Shown in pieces: positions 17,624-25,281 of a stretch of 64,000 bases of DNA. How positions within the stretch are numbered: position 1 is the stretch's first letter; each line of letters starts with the position of its first letter. A model generated the notes under the pieces. That model made no database searches. It saw nothing but the letters and a program-made list of their open reading frames with translations, and was not told where the DNA came from. Both the position numbers and the translations under genes were made by a program. The DNA lies in NCBI GenBank assembly GCA_002256995.1, contig NCGX01000020.1, forward strand, positions 1 to 64,000. The letters are read 5' to 3'. The DNA comes from Hydrogenophilales bacterium 16-64-40. GTDB lineage: Bacteria; Pseudomonadota; Gammaproteobacteria; Burkholderiales; Thiobacillaceae.

Positions 17624-18271
17624 CTAGCGGTTGCGCATCCTGCGGAATGGGATCACATTGCCGCCGAGCCCTGCAGCCTCAGGAGCCGGAGTGTCTGGCA
17701 CTGGCAGCTCGTCCCCTATGCAGTCAGGGGTCCACTTCTTCCGCAATTCCGGGTCCATTCCAATCCCGCCAGCCTCGACCAGTTCGCGCAGCTCGTCGGA
17801 GATTTCGTAGAGCCTTCCGAGTGCGACATCATCGAACCTATATCCGCCCAAACGTCCAGCGTCGAGCAATCGCTCAACCCCTTCCATCGTTGCCACAACA
17901 TAACGGTGCACCCTGCCTCGATAGTCGCCCGCGGATTCAGGCCATGAGTCCACCACCAACTTTGCTTGCCTGGCATCTTCGATCCTGGCCCGCTGCGCTT
18001 CTTCTGCCGCTCGGTATGCTGCCGCCTCACCCTCGTTCCAATCTCTCCGAATGGAAAAGATGTATGTGGACTTTCGCTGGATTTTGATTGCTCGGCCTGC
18101 GGGATCGGTTCCGCGCTCGACTGTTTTTCGCGCACCAGGATCGCCCGGGAATGTCCCGTCCAAGGTGTAGCCGTGCTGGATCAACATTTCCCGAGTTCCC
18201 TCGATAATGCGGCCCCAGGCATAGTCTCTAATTTGAATTCCGCGCGCGCGGGTAGAATTGGCAGCAGCCAT
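17624..18271 (-). CDS. Unknown satellite cargo protein (215 aa)
   Basis: I do not recognise this protein. It is soluble, with a charged helical middle (EAAAYRAAEEAQRARIEDAR), a preceding beta-like segment (RAIKIQRKSTYIFSIRRDW) and a C-terminus ending in VIPFRRMRNR. A GGAGA lies before the ATG at 18271. It sits at the end of the element away from the integrase, separated from the capsid gene by a 400-base gap with a terminator, and has its own terminator, so it is an independent unit. In known satellites this position often holds antiphage or helper-interference cargo, so that is a reasonable but untested guess. Confidence 0.75.
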   Translation of the reverse strand: MAAANSTRARGIQIRDYAWGRIIEGTREMLIQHGYTLDGTFPGDPGARKTVERGTDPAGRAIKIQRKSTYIFSIRRDWNEGEAAAYRAAEEAQRARIEDARQAKLVVDSWPESAGDYRGRVHRYVVATMEGVERLLDAGRLGGYRFDDVALGRLYEISDELRELVEAGGIGMDPELRKKWTPDCIGDELPVPDTPAPEAAGLGGNVIPFRRMRNR

Positions 18272-18467
18272 GATGCAATCTCCAGATAGGTTGCTTTGTG
18301 GTCAGGCCCTGCATCGCGTTGACGCGCTTTGTGGGGCCGCTCATCCAACAGGGTGTCGGATGGCCGCATCCTACGCCCAGCCACCCACAAAAAGCAAACC
18401 CACCCGCCAGAATCGCCGTGGTGCGTTTTAATCCGGCTGGCCGATACCTTGGGCTCATGCCGCAATA

Positions 18468-18494
18468 GAAAACCCGCCACAAGGGCGGGTTTTC
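18468..18494. terminator. Bidirectional hairpin terminator after the capsid gene
   Basis: GAAAACCCGCC and GGCGGGTTTTC form a perfect 11-bp stem with a 5-base loop and a short T run on either strand. It is about 180 bases past the capsid stop, so it separates the capsid transcript from the 215-aa gene. The rest of 18272-18674 has no supported gene. Confidence 0.85.
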
Positions 18495-18591
18495 AAGGTG
18501 CGCTGCGTCACTGCTTTATGCTGAGCGAGCGTCGGGGGTGCACCATACCAAGCCTATCGGCCTGGCCCGTGTCCGGCCATCGTCTGAAATC

Positions 18592-18609
18592 TCAGGAGCA
18601 TGCTCCTGA
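18592..18609. promoter_or_regulatory. 18-bp perfect palindrome downstream of capsid gene
   Basis: TCAGGAGCATGCTCCTGA is a perfect two-fold palindrome 66 bases beyond the capsid stop codon and outside any supported gene. It could be a protein-binding site or an RNA cruciform; the sequence alone does not decide. Confidence 0.4.
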
Positions 18610-18674
18610 AGGAAACCCGCCGCCGCCGCTATGGCCGAACTGTCTCGCGTTGGCGGTTGACCCGGGCTATTCGT

Positions 18675-20492
18675 TTAAGTGGTGGCGTCGAGGATTGCCG
18701 CGAAGCTGGCCGCGCGCCGCACCGCAATGTCCACGTCCAGCAGGGCAATCACGCGAGTGCCGCCAGAGGTGCCCAAGCTGATCTTGTCGACCATCAGGTC
18801 CAGGCCGCCCCACTGGCCAATCATCAGATCCCGCCAGTTGCCGAAGATCATCGCGGACAGGTTGGTGCCTGTGCCCTTGGTAAGAGTGCTTGGCACATTG
18901 CTGCTGACGGCCGACTTGTAGCCGTTCATCCAGCCGAAGCCGTCAGCGTCGCGCGCCTCGTCGGACCAGATGAAGCCTGCGCCCGCATCGCCGGAAACCT
19001 TGGTGGTGCCCTTCAGTGCGCGGCGCACCTTGGCATTCGTGAGATGTGCCATTGCGCCCATATCCGCGCTTGCGTTGGCCAGCGCTTCCTCGAGCATCAA
19101 GACGTGCGCCCAGGTGACAGGGCCACCGTTCGCGCCGATTGCCACGGAGCCGATGCCGGAGGTGCTGAGGATGCCGGTCGGCTCGTTGTTGGCACCGGTG
19201 CCAGCAATGGCGGCGCGGTCCACTTCCACCGCCATGAGCGCGGCCAGGTCGGCGCGGATGATCGCCTCGATGTCGGGGGTAGCCTGCAGCAGCATGCGGC
19301 GGCTGAAGTCGGTGTACGCACCGACTGTCTTGGGCGTCAGGGGAACCTGACCGAAGGCCTGCTGGCTCTCGGTGGGCGCGCCCCCCTCGGCAAGCCAGGA
19401 AGCCGTAGCAGCGCCGGTTTGACTGGGAATGCTGAGATTACCCACCAGGCCGCCGAGAGTGGTAGCACCCAGGGTCAGGACGTGGCTGCGTGCGCGCAGC
19501 AGCTCAATAAAGCTGCTGGCGTCCAGCTCGTTGGCAACCAGGTAGCCGCCGGCGCCGGGCGTACCCGTAACCAGGTCGCGCTGGCCACGCTGGTGGCGCA
19601 GTACTTCATTCGGCACGAACAGGCCTTGCGGCTCCTTGCCGAGTTTTTCGGCGAGTGCGCGGCTGGCTTCCAGCTCGAACCCGGCCTCCCGGCGTGCGTA
19701 GTTGGGGTCCATCTGCGCCAGGATCGCCCGCTGGAACGAGAAGCGCTCAGCCTCGCGCTGGCTGAGTCCAATGTCAGGAGACTCTGCGGGGCGCAGCGTG
19801 CCATTGCTGCGAATGCGGGACATAGCAATCGAGCGGAAGGCGTCCAGGCTGGTGCCGTCTGCGATCGCGCGGTTTGCATCGTTCTGCAGATTGTGGGCGT
19901 GGCCGATGGCGGCGATTTCCTGCACGCGCTCGCGCTCTTCCAGCGCGCCCTGGTTGGATGAGCGGCGCTGTGAACGGCTCAGGGCGTCGTTTTCGGTGAT
20001 GGTGACGTCAGTCATGATTTTTCCTTTCGGGGAATGATTTCGATAAAAGCCAGCGTGATGGTCCGCAGGAACGGAGACAACCGAGCATTCATAGGGCTGC
20101 CATGCGAAGCGGACCGTGCGGCCGGTTTCGGTCAGGGGTTTGAGTAGCTGATAGCCGACGGAGAGGCTGCGGACAATGCCGGCCTTTACGTCTGCGAGTA
20201 TTTCGCGTGCTTGAGTGCTGGAACCGAATCGCGCCAGGCCTGTGAGCTTGCCGCCCACGATACGCACCTGCTCGATCACGCCGATATTGAGTTCGGTGTG
20301 ATTGTGCTGAACGAGCAGGGGCAACGGTGCGCGGCTCAGATCGACGTCGGCGGGGCGGTGGCTTAGAACTTCCAGATAGTCACCGCGCTCGACCGGCGTT
20401 TCGCTCGCCAGGGTACAAGGGATGATGTCGCTGCCGCTGTCGGCTTCGGCGGGCCGCAGTTCAATCTCGCGGGTGAAAAATTCGGTGGCCAT
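18675..20492 (-). CDS. HK97 prohead protease fused to HK97-fold major capsid protein
   Basis: A 605-aa fusion. Residues 1 to about 150 are an HK97 (U35) prohead protease with the histidine in LLVQHNHTELNIG (H63/H65) and the serine in VRSLSVGYQ (S111). From about 160 it is a major capsid protein: a helical, charged delta-like region to about 270, then the capsid fold beginning PGAGGYLVANELDASSF. The ATG at 20492 follows GGAGGG; the frame is open to 20888, but only this start matches a protease N-terminus. An internal ATG at 20015 (residue 160) has its own AAAGGA six bases upstream and lies exactly at the domain boundary, so free capsid may also be translated. No separate scaffold, portal or connector gene follows. 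Confidence 0.93.
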   Translation of the reverse strand: MATEFFTREIELRPAEADSGSDIIPCTLASETPVERGDYLEVLSHRPADVDLSRAPLPLLVQHNHTELNIGVIEQVRIVGGKLTGLARFGSSTQAREILADVKAGIVRSLSVGYQLLKPLTETGRTVRFAWQPYECSVVSVPADHHAGFYRNHSPKGKIMTDVTITENDALSRSQRRSSNQGALEERERVQEIAAIGHAHNLQNDANRAIADGTSLDAFRSIAMSRIRSNGTLRPAESPDIGLSQREAERFSFQRAILAQMDPNYARREAGFELEASRALAEKLGKEPQGLFVPNEVLRHQRGQRDLVTGTPGAGGYLVANELDASSFIELLRARSHVLTLGATTLGGLVGNLSIPSQTGAATASWLAEGGAPTESQQAFGQVPLTPKTVGAYTDFSRRMLLQATPDIEAIIRADLAALMAVEVDRAAIAGTGANNEPTGILSTSGIGSVAIGANGGPVTWAHVLMLEEALANASADMGAMAHLTNAKVRRALKGTTKVSGDAGAGFIWSDEARDADGFGWMNGYKSAVSSNVPSTLTKGTGTNLSAMIFGNWRDLMIGQWGGLDLMVDKISLGTSGGTRVIALLDVDIAVRRAASFAAILDATT

Positions 20493-20716
20493 GTTCGGCC
20501 CTCCATTCAGGCCAGGACGCGCAAACAAAAGGACGCGGCCAGGCAAACTAGAAAAACAGCTCCAGGGAGCTAGCTTCAGTCTGTCCAGACGCGCCCTTGT
20601 GAGCGTGCTCCCACCGCCAGGGCCTCGGAACAGCACCAGCAAGCGCGGAGCATTGGACGGGTGTCGTGTTACCGGACCGCTAGGGTTCGACGTGTTCACA
20701 GTGTCGCCGGACAAAC

Positions 20717-20743
20717 GCGAAATTTGTAGGCAAGAAATTTCGC
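20717..20743. promoter_or_regulatory. 27-bp inverted repeat, putative operator upstream of capsid gene
   Basis: Arms GCGAAATT and AATTTCGC flank a centre containing TAGGCAA. A second copy at 25093-25119 matches 23 of 27 bases with identical arms. This copy lies 225 bases upstream of the protease-capsid start and touches the stop codon of the 97-aa gene. It probably binds a satellite or helper regulator. On the minus strand a TACAAA hexamer lies inside it and could be a -10 element. The region 20493-20716 shows no gene. Confidence 0.72.
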
Positions 20744-21036
20744 TAGTGCAGCTCGCCAGGTGTGGGAACGATCTCGAAGCGCAGGCCTTGTTCGCGGGCG
20801 ATCCGCAGCTGCTCGGCCAACACGCCGGCCGATGCGTTGAGCATGCCTTGCAACTGGATCCGCACTTCCGCCAGCGTTTCGTCCTCATCGTTCAACAGGT
20901 TGAGTGCTGCAATACAGCGCCGCAGATTCTCGGTGCGCAGGTGCTCGAATAGGACCAGGTCAGCATAAGATGCGCCGGCCAGGGTGATGTTTTGCTCCGG
21001 GTTGGAAACGCGGACTCCGAGTGATTCGATGCTCAT
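20743..21036 (-). CDS. Unknown satellite protein (97 aa)
   Basis: Not recognised. A small acidic helical protein (DETLAEVRIQLQGMLNASAG) with no membrane segment. A strong AAGGAG precedes the ATG at 21036. It lies between the small terminase and capsid genes, where connector or scaffold proteins would be encoded, but no family motif supports such a role. Its last codon abuts the operator-like inverted repeat. Confidence 0.72.
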   Translation of the reverse strand: MSIESLGVRVSNPEQNITLAGASYADLVLFEHLRTENLRRCIAALNLLNDEDETLAEVRIQLQGMLNASAGVLAEQLRIAREQGLRFEIVPTPGELH

Positions 21037-21077
21037 GTGATGCTCCTTTGGTTGGGTGTGGTGGTGTGGTCTTTGCT

Positions 21078-21545
21078 CTAGTCGTCGTCGGCCTCGACCT
21101 CGTGCGCGTTCGGCCAGCCTGAAAGCATGGTCAGAAATGCCTCGAACTCAGCCCGCAGCATCGCCTCGCGCCCGTCGAGGTCGTGGGGCAACTCGCGCGC
21201 CAGGCGATGCTGCGTTTCCAGCCACTTCTCGCGGGCGGTCACGAACGCTGCCTTTAGCTTCGGCTCAAGCAGCGCGGCAGGAATGAGCTGCCCGCGCCTC
21301 TCGGCGTTGTCCATCTCCACCGCCTGCGCCTTGGCAAGCGCCAGGCGGTTGCTGGGCGTCTCGGGTTGCACCTTGCTCAGCTCACGCTCGACCAGCCAGC
21401 GGACACACTCATCAGATTCATATTCGCTGGGTGCCCCGTTCCCGCCACGGCGTGCCACGGGCAAGCCCTGGTCCTGCCAGTTGGCGATGGTCTGGTGCGA
21501 CACCCCAAACAAGTCTGCAATGCTCTGGATACCAATAATCTTCAT
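21078..21545 (-). CDS. Phage terminase small subunit, Nu1-like
   Basis: A 155-aa DNA-packaging recognition subunit. The N-terminal winged helix-turn-helix is visible as QSIADLFGVSHQTIANWQDQ (about 6-25), followed by LPVARRGGNG and a helical oligomerisation region (RLALAKAQAVEMDNAERRGQ). This matches lambda Nu1-type TerS, which binds cos/pac DNA. No large terminase is encoded in the element, so it would have to work with a helper phage's TerL. The ATG at 21545 follows GGGAG by seven bases; a TTG one codon upstream is less likely. Confidence 0.88.
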   Translation of the reverse strand: MKIIGIQSIADLFGVSHQTIANWQDQGLPVARRGGNGAPSEYESDECVRWLVERELSKVQPETPSNRLALAKAQAVEMDNAERRGQLIPAALLEPKLKAAFVTAREKWLETQHRLARELPHDLDGREAMLRAEFEAFLTMLSGWPNAHEVEADDD

Positions 21546-21724
21546 CAATCAACTCCCTTGTAAGTTACAGAACTAGCGAAAACCTGCGATCGTTCCGGCC
21601 CGTGCTGGGATGGGCTGGGAAGGACCCGTTAAACCTGAGGCCCCGCCTCGCACGACATGCCTGCTCGACATCGATGCGCTTCATCACTTGGTGAACCCAT
21701 GCACCCCCAGCCACACACAGGGCA

Positions 21725-21927
21725 GGAATAAAGGGAATCAAGGTGCGAAAGGTCATCACGCCTTTTTGTGCTACTCGTGCCCGCCCTACCTTTATTCCCT
21801 TCTTTCCCTTTATTCCCTCCGGTGTGTGGTCTGAGGCTTGAAAGCCTTTATTCACAAGGAAAGAAAGAAAAGACTTATTAAAACCTTCTAGGGAATCAGC
21901 TAATAAAGGTGCGAAAGTCCCCATCAC
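21725..21927. other. AT-rich repeat cluster, candidate origin of replication
   Basis: Directly downstream of the replication gene, this stretch is far more AT-rich than its surroundings. It holds two direct copies of AAGGTGCGAAAG with a nearby CATCAC (21740-21759 and 21906-21927). It also holds repeated TTTATTCCC units (21789-21798, 21808-21817) and the inverse GGAATAAAGGGAA (21725-21737). A 120-aa frame (21565-21924) runs through it and its ATG overlaps the primase stop, but its odd composition and lack of any family make a coding role doubtful. Iteron-like repeats beside a primase gene suggest an origin; this is inference. Confidence 0.5.
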
Positions 21928-24440
21928 TCAGCCCCCTTCATGGCAAGCGGGTTGACCAGGTAATAGATCGGTGGGCGGCCGCCTGTTGCCGTTCCCTTGT
22001 GCGGGCCGGTGATGAGGTTGCGGGTCTTGAGTGTTTCGAGTGCGACGACCAGGCGGTCAATCTTGTCGAAGCGCGTGTGGTGCGCGCGGTGCAGGTCGGA
22101 ACGCAGGAACTCGGGTTCGCCCTTGCGCTCAATCCAGCGCCAGCACACCTTGGCGTCGTCGGTGGCAGGGTCGGCCCCGATCAGATCGAACACGGCTTGC
22201 GCGTGGCGTATGAGCCGCAGGCATAAGCCGACAGCGCGCTTCATGGTGTCCTCGCTGATTGCCTCCGCAGGCTTGCCGTGCCCCGCAACATGGAACAGCC
22301 CAGCCACCCGCAGCGCGCCGCCTGGCAACTTCGCGCACCAGTCGCGCATGGATTCCAGCGGCCCGCCTTCTGCCTGCTCGTTTTCGATCTTCTGGGCAAA
22401 CTTCACCCACAGATCGCGCGCCACGTCCGACAGCAACAAGACGTGTTCGTCGTCCTCGCCTTCTGCCGCATCGGTGCGCGGCCCAAGCTCCAGCAATCGC
22501 AGCACCTCGCCGCGGTAGCGTGCCTCCAGGTCGGTTGAGATGGTGACGCGCCGCCCCATATCACGCCTGCCGATACGGCTGGCAGGCAACCCGAAGAAGA
22601 AACGCGCGAAGGTGCCCGAGCTGCGGAACTTGCGCTTCGCGGCTGGGGCCATGTCCTGCAGCAGCCCTGGTTGCATCCCGAGCCCGAAGGTCAACGCCGG
22701 CCGGTCGATTACTGCCGTGCGGCTGCCACGATCCACCCGCACAGCCGAGCCGCTGTAGGATTGCAGCGCAACGTCAACGACAGATTCGCCGCCCGAATAC
22801 AGGCCCGCCAGCACGGCAAAAATGCCGCCTTCGTCGCTCATCACGGCCATGCGGCCATCATGCTCGACCAGCATCCCCTGCAATCGCTCAGGCGTAACGT
22901 CGCCCGTAAAGAATCGCGGCGGCCGCAATTCGTCCGGCGTCTGTTCAGCCAGGTCGGTGATTTCACGCACCAGTTCGCCCCGCCGCACCGCGCTATCCTC
23001 TTTCGCCGCATCGGCCTGCAACTTTTCCGCACGGCGCTGGCTGATTTTGCGCAGGGTGTCCCGCTCGACAATTTCGGTGCGCATCTGGTCTGCCAGCTTC
23101 GCTTCCTTCAGCAGCACCGGCTTGAGTAGCCGCTGGATAAGCGCGCTCTTGCGCTCGCCCGAATCGGCCAGGATCACCGTCCAAATGCACACCGGCTCGC
23201 TGTAGTCATCGCCAAACGGTGAAACCTTGAACTTGCGCTGCAAGGCCAACCCAAAAACCGACAACGTGAACAGCACGGCCATCGTCGGTGGCGTTTGCAA
23301 CGCCTCGGATAGTGCGGCGGCGTACTCACCAAACACACCAGGCAGCAGGTCGGTCGGAAGTTCAGGGGTTTCAATTCGGTTGAATGGAAGCGGCTTATCC
23401 CAATTCCCGCCGTCTGCTGCCGCCCCAGAATCGCCCAGGATCGACGATCTCGCTGCCGGTGGGGCTTGGGTATGGACCGGGCGCGGTGCACGCCAGCCGG
23501 CCCCCATTGCCAGCTTGAACAGCGTTGCGCCAGTGATGCCAGCACCCGGCTTAAACGACTTCCACCGCTGCCGCAACTCGGCTTCGCCCGGATACTTGTC
23601 AGACTTCATTGACCAGGTGTTCCACACCGAGAACCCGGCTTCGCCAAGCTCGGCTTGGATCGCCATCCCGGCCTTTACCCAGTCATCATTCCCGCAGTCC
23701 GGGCTGACATAGGCCAGCGCGCTTTCAACCTTGGCACAACCTTCCTGCGCGGGTGTCGGGGCGGTCGCCGGCTTGTTGTCCACCGCGCGCTTCCTGCCGC
23801 CGTCCACCGTCGCCTTGAGTCGCTTCAGGACCTTCTCCGGCAGCGGGTTAACCGTGCCTGGGGTAGCGGGGTAGCGGTGCCCGGTGAAAGTGAAATACTG
23901 CCGCCCGCAAAAAACCTCAACGCCGATTTCGTTCGACTTGAACGTGTCGGTCGTACCGCTGCAGATAATGTGAACGCCCTTGCCGCTGGGGCTGAATTCG
24001 GTGTAGCTGCCGCAGGCCGCAATGATGGCGCCGCCGCGCTCGCACATTTCGCCTGTATCGGGATCGATCATCGCATCGAGGTCGATCCCCACCAGACCAT
24101 CACCTGGTAGCAGCGCCATGCCGACGCCGGAATATTTGCCCTTGGCCATTGCCGCTCGCGCGGTGGCCAGGTCAACCAGAGCGGCGCGGTCTGACTCAGC
24201 CCCTTGCTCGCCGGTCCGGCGCTTGCCGTTGCAGTAGTACGGGATTTTCCTTGGCTTCTTGTCGCCAGGCTTGGATTCAAACCGCCACACCAGCCACTGT
24301 TGCCGGCTGGCCAGGTCGCCAGGGATCGCGGAGAAGTCTTGCGCGACCTCGGATGATTGCCTATTATTTGACCTGCTGTTTTTTAAAGCCGCCTCCGTGC
24401 TCCCCAGCTCACAGGCGGCTTTTTCTTTGTCCTGGTTCAT
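21924..24440 (-). CDS. Satellite replication protein: prim-pol, PriCT-2 and DUF3987 helicase-like domains
   Basis: An 838-aa multidomain protein. Residues 40-210 resemble a primase-polymerase domain with metal ligands D120 and D122 in GIDLDAM and a later SGKGVHI strand. About 238-316 matches the primase C-terminal 2 helical domain. About 360-780 is DUF3987, with a Walker A-like ADSGERKS at 425-432. It probably starts replication of the excised element. The frame is open to 24572, but the ATG at 24440 follows AAGGGA and overlaps the previous stop by ATGA. It differs from the P4 alpha protein, which uses a different helicase domain. Confidence 0.9.
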   Translation of the reverse strand: MNQDKEKAACELGSTEAALKNSRSNNRQSSEVAQDFSAIPGDLASRQQWLVWRFESKPGDKKPRKIPYYCNGKRRTGEQGAESDRAALVDLATARAAMAKGKYSGVGMALLPGDGLVGIDLDAMIDPDTGEMCERGGAIIAACGSYTEFSPSGKGVHIICSGTTDTFKSNEIGVEVFCGRQYFTFTGHRYPATPGTVNPLPEKVLKRLKATVDGGRKRAVDNKPATAPTPAQEGCAKVESALAYVSPDCGNDDWVKAGMAIQAELGEAGFSVWNTWSMKSDKYPGEAELRQRWKSFKPGAGITGATLFKLAMGAGWRAPRPVHTQAPPAARSSILGDSGAAADGGNWDKPLPFNRIETPELPTDLLPGVFGEYAAALSEALQTPPTMAVLFTLSVFGLALQRKFKVSPFGDDYSEPVCIWTVILADSGERKSALIQRLLKPVLLKEAKLADQMRTEIVERDTLRKISQRRAEKLQADAAKEDSAVRRGELVREITDLAEQTPDELRPPRFFTGDVTPERLQGMLVEHDGRMAVMSDEGGIFAVLAGLYSGGESVVDVALQSYSGSAVRVDRGSRTAVIDRPALTFGLGMQPGLLQDMAPAAKRKFRSSGTFARFFFGLPASRIGRRDMGRRVTISTDLEARYRGEVLRLLELGPRTDAAEGEDDEHVLLLSDVARDLWVKFAQKIENEQAEGGPLESMRDWCAKLPGGALRVAGLFHVAGHGKPAEAISEDTMKRAVGLCLRLIRHAQAVFDLIGADPATDDAKVCWRWIERKGEPEFLRSDLHRAHHTRFDKIDRLVVALETLKTRNLITGPHKGTATGGRPPIYYLVNPLAMKGAE

Positions 24441-24802
24441 GCGTTCCCTTTCGCTGGGGTTGCCAGCAGCAGGCCGGCAGAAGCAGATGCACGCGCCTCC
24501 AGAACCAGGTGCGCCGGCATCCGGCCGCCATCGCGCCGGATTGCAGCAGCGCAGCGCCCACAAAACAGCCACGCAGTTTGGAACAGCGGCCCGTCAGCAC
24601 GCTCGGCAAGATTGAGTCGCCCGACGGCGCGCTGCTTGCGTGCAACGGTGAACGGTTTGCCGCAGCCGGCGCAGAACTTGCCATGCCCGGATGCGTTCAG
24701 GTCGTCCCCGACTGCCTGGGTAACCGCGCCCTGCAGCGGCAACAGCATCAGCAGCGGGTCGGCGTGCGGGTCATCCTTAACCTCGAATTGGGATTGGCTC
24801 AT
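24437..24802 (-). CDS. Small zinc-ribbon-like protein
   Basis: A 121-aa protein with CAGCGKPF and a later FCGRC, a CxxC-x(n)-CxxC pattern that would bind zinc and may contact DNA or RNA. It overlaps the 76-aa gene upstream and the replication gene downstream by 4 bases each (ATGA), so the three are one translationally coupled operon. I cannot assign it to a family. Confidence 0.72.
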   Translation of the reverse strand: MSQSQFEVKDDPHADPLLMLLPLQGAVTQAVGDDLNASGHGKFCAGCGKPFTVARKQRAVGRLNLAERADGPLFQTAWLFCGRCAAAIRRDGGRMPAHLVLEARASASAGLLLATPAKGNA

Positions 24803-25029
24803 GCTGCCGCCTTCCGGCCGATGGCCACGGCCGCCAGATTGAAGCGCGATGGATTGAAACGCATACGACCAGCAACAATGATCAGCGCGCCTTGCTCGAC
24901 CAAGGCGACGCGATTTTGCCGCACGTACCAGCGAACAGAATCTACAGTGGGGAAGGTGGTCGCCACGCCGGCTTGCAGCGTGGCGAGGTCAACGAACTCG
25001 TCTAGCGAGGGAATTTCGGTTTCAGTCAT
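24799..25029 (-). CDS. Small putative DNA-binding protein
   Basis: A 76-aa protein whose residues 27-60 (SVRWYVRQNRVALVEQGALI followed by VAGRMRFNPSRF) look like the end of a small winged-helix or AlpA/excisionase-like fold. An AAAGGAG lies before its ATG. It is the first gene after the operator-like repeat at 25093, so it may be the regulator or excisionase of the element. The assignment rests on pattern and position only. Confidence 0.65.
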   Translation of the reverse strand: MTETEIPSLDEFVDLATLQAGVATTFPTVDSVRWYVRQNRVALVEQGALIIVAGRMRFNPSRFNLAAVAIGRKAAA

Positions 25030-25092
25030 GGTGGATCTCCTTTAGTCACAAACCCTTGCCGGGGTGCTGTGGGTGACTGTAGGAGTCTTGAT

Positions 25093-25119
25093 GCGAAATT
25101 ATTAGGCAAAGAATTTCGC
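25093..25119. promoter_or_regulatory. 27-bp inverted repeat, putative operator upstream of replication operon
   Basis: Arms GCGAAATT (25093-25100) and AATTTCGC (25112-25119) with central TAGGCAA, nearly identical to 20717-20743. It is 64 bases upstream of the first gene of the replication operon. A TAATAA hexamer inside it on the minus strand may be a -10 element, so binding would block or recruit polymerase. The remaining 25120-25281 shows no gene; it contains short inverted TTCAGGC/GCCTGAA arms. Confidence 0.72.
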
Positions 25120-25281
25120 AGCGTGGCTTACTGAGCAATCACCCATCCAAGCGGCTATGTAAGCGCTTGGCGCGGTGATTATCTGCGGCTATTGGTGTGA
25201 GGCTTCCTGAACCCGAGAACAGGTCAATGACGTTTTTTCAGGCTCGAAACCGCCTGAACCGGTGAAGGTATCGGGCCGCGA

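Noticed and set aside
21565-21924. 120-aa minus-strand frame whose ATG overlaps the replication gene stop
   Set aside because: Its DNA is a patchwork of direct and inverted repeats with abnormal base composition, and the protein shows no domain. I treat the interval as non-coding, with some doubt because the start is coupled.
24437-25029. A toxin-antitoxin pair in the satellite's two small coupled genes
   Set aside because: The products (a zinc-ribbon-like and a winged-helix-like protein) do not match any toxin fold I know, and their coupling to the replication gene explains the layout.
24149-25045. Plus-strand frame of 298 codons over the primase start and small satellite genes
   Set aside because: The minus-strand genes have ribosome binding sites and ATGA coupling; the plus-strand product is low-complexity and unrecognisable.
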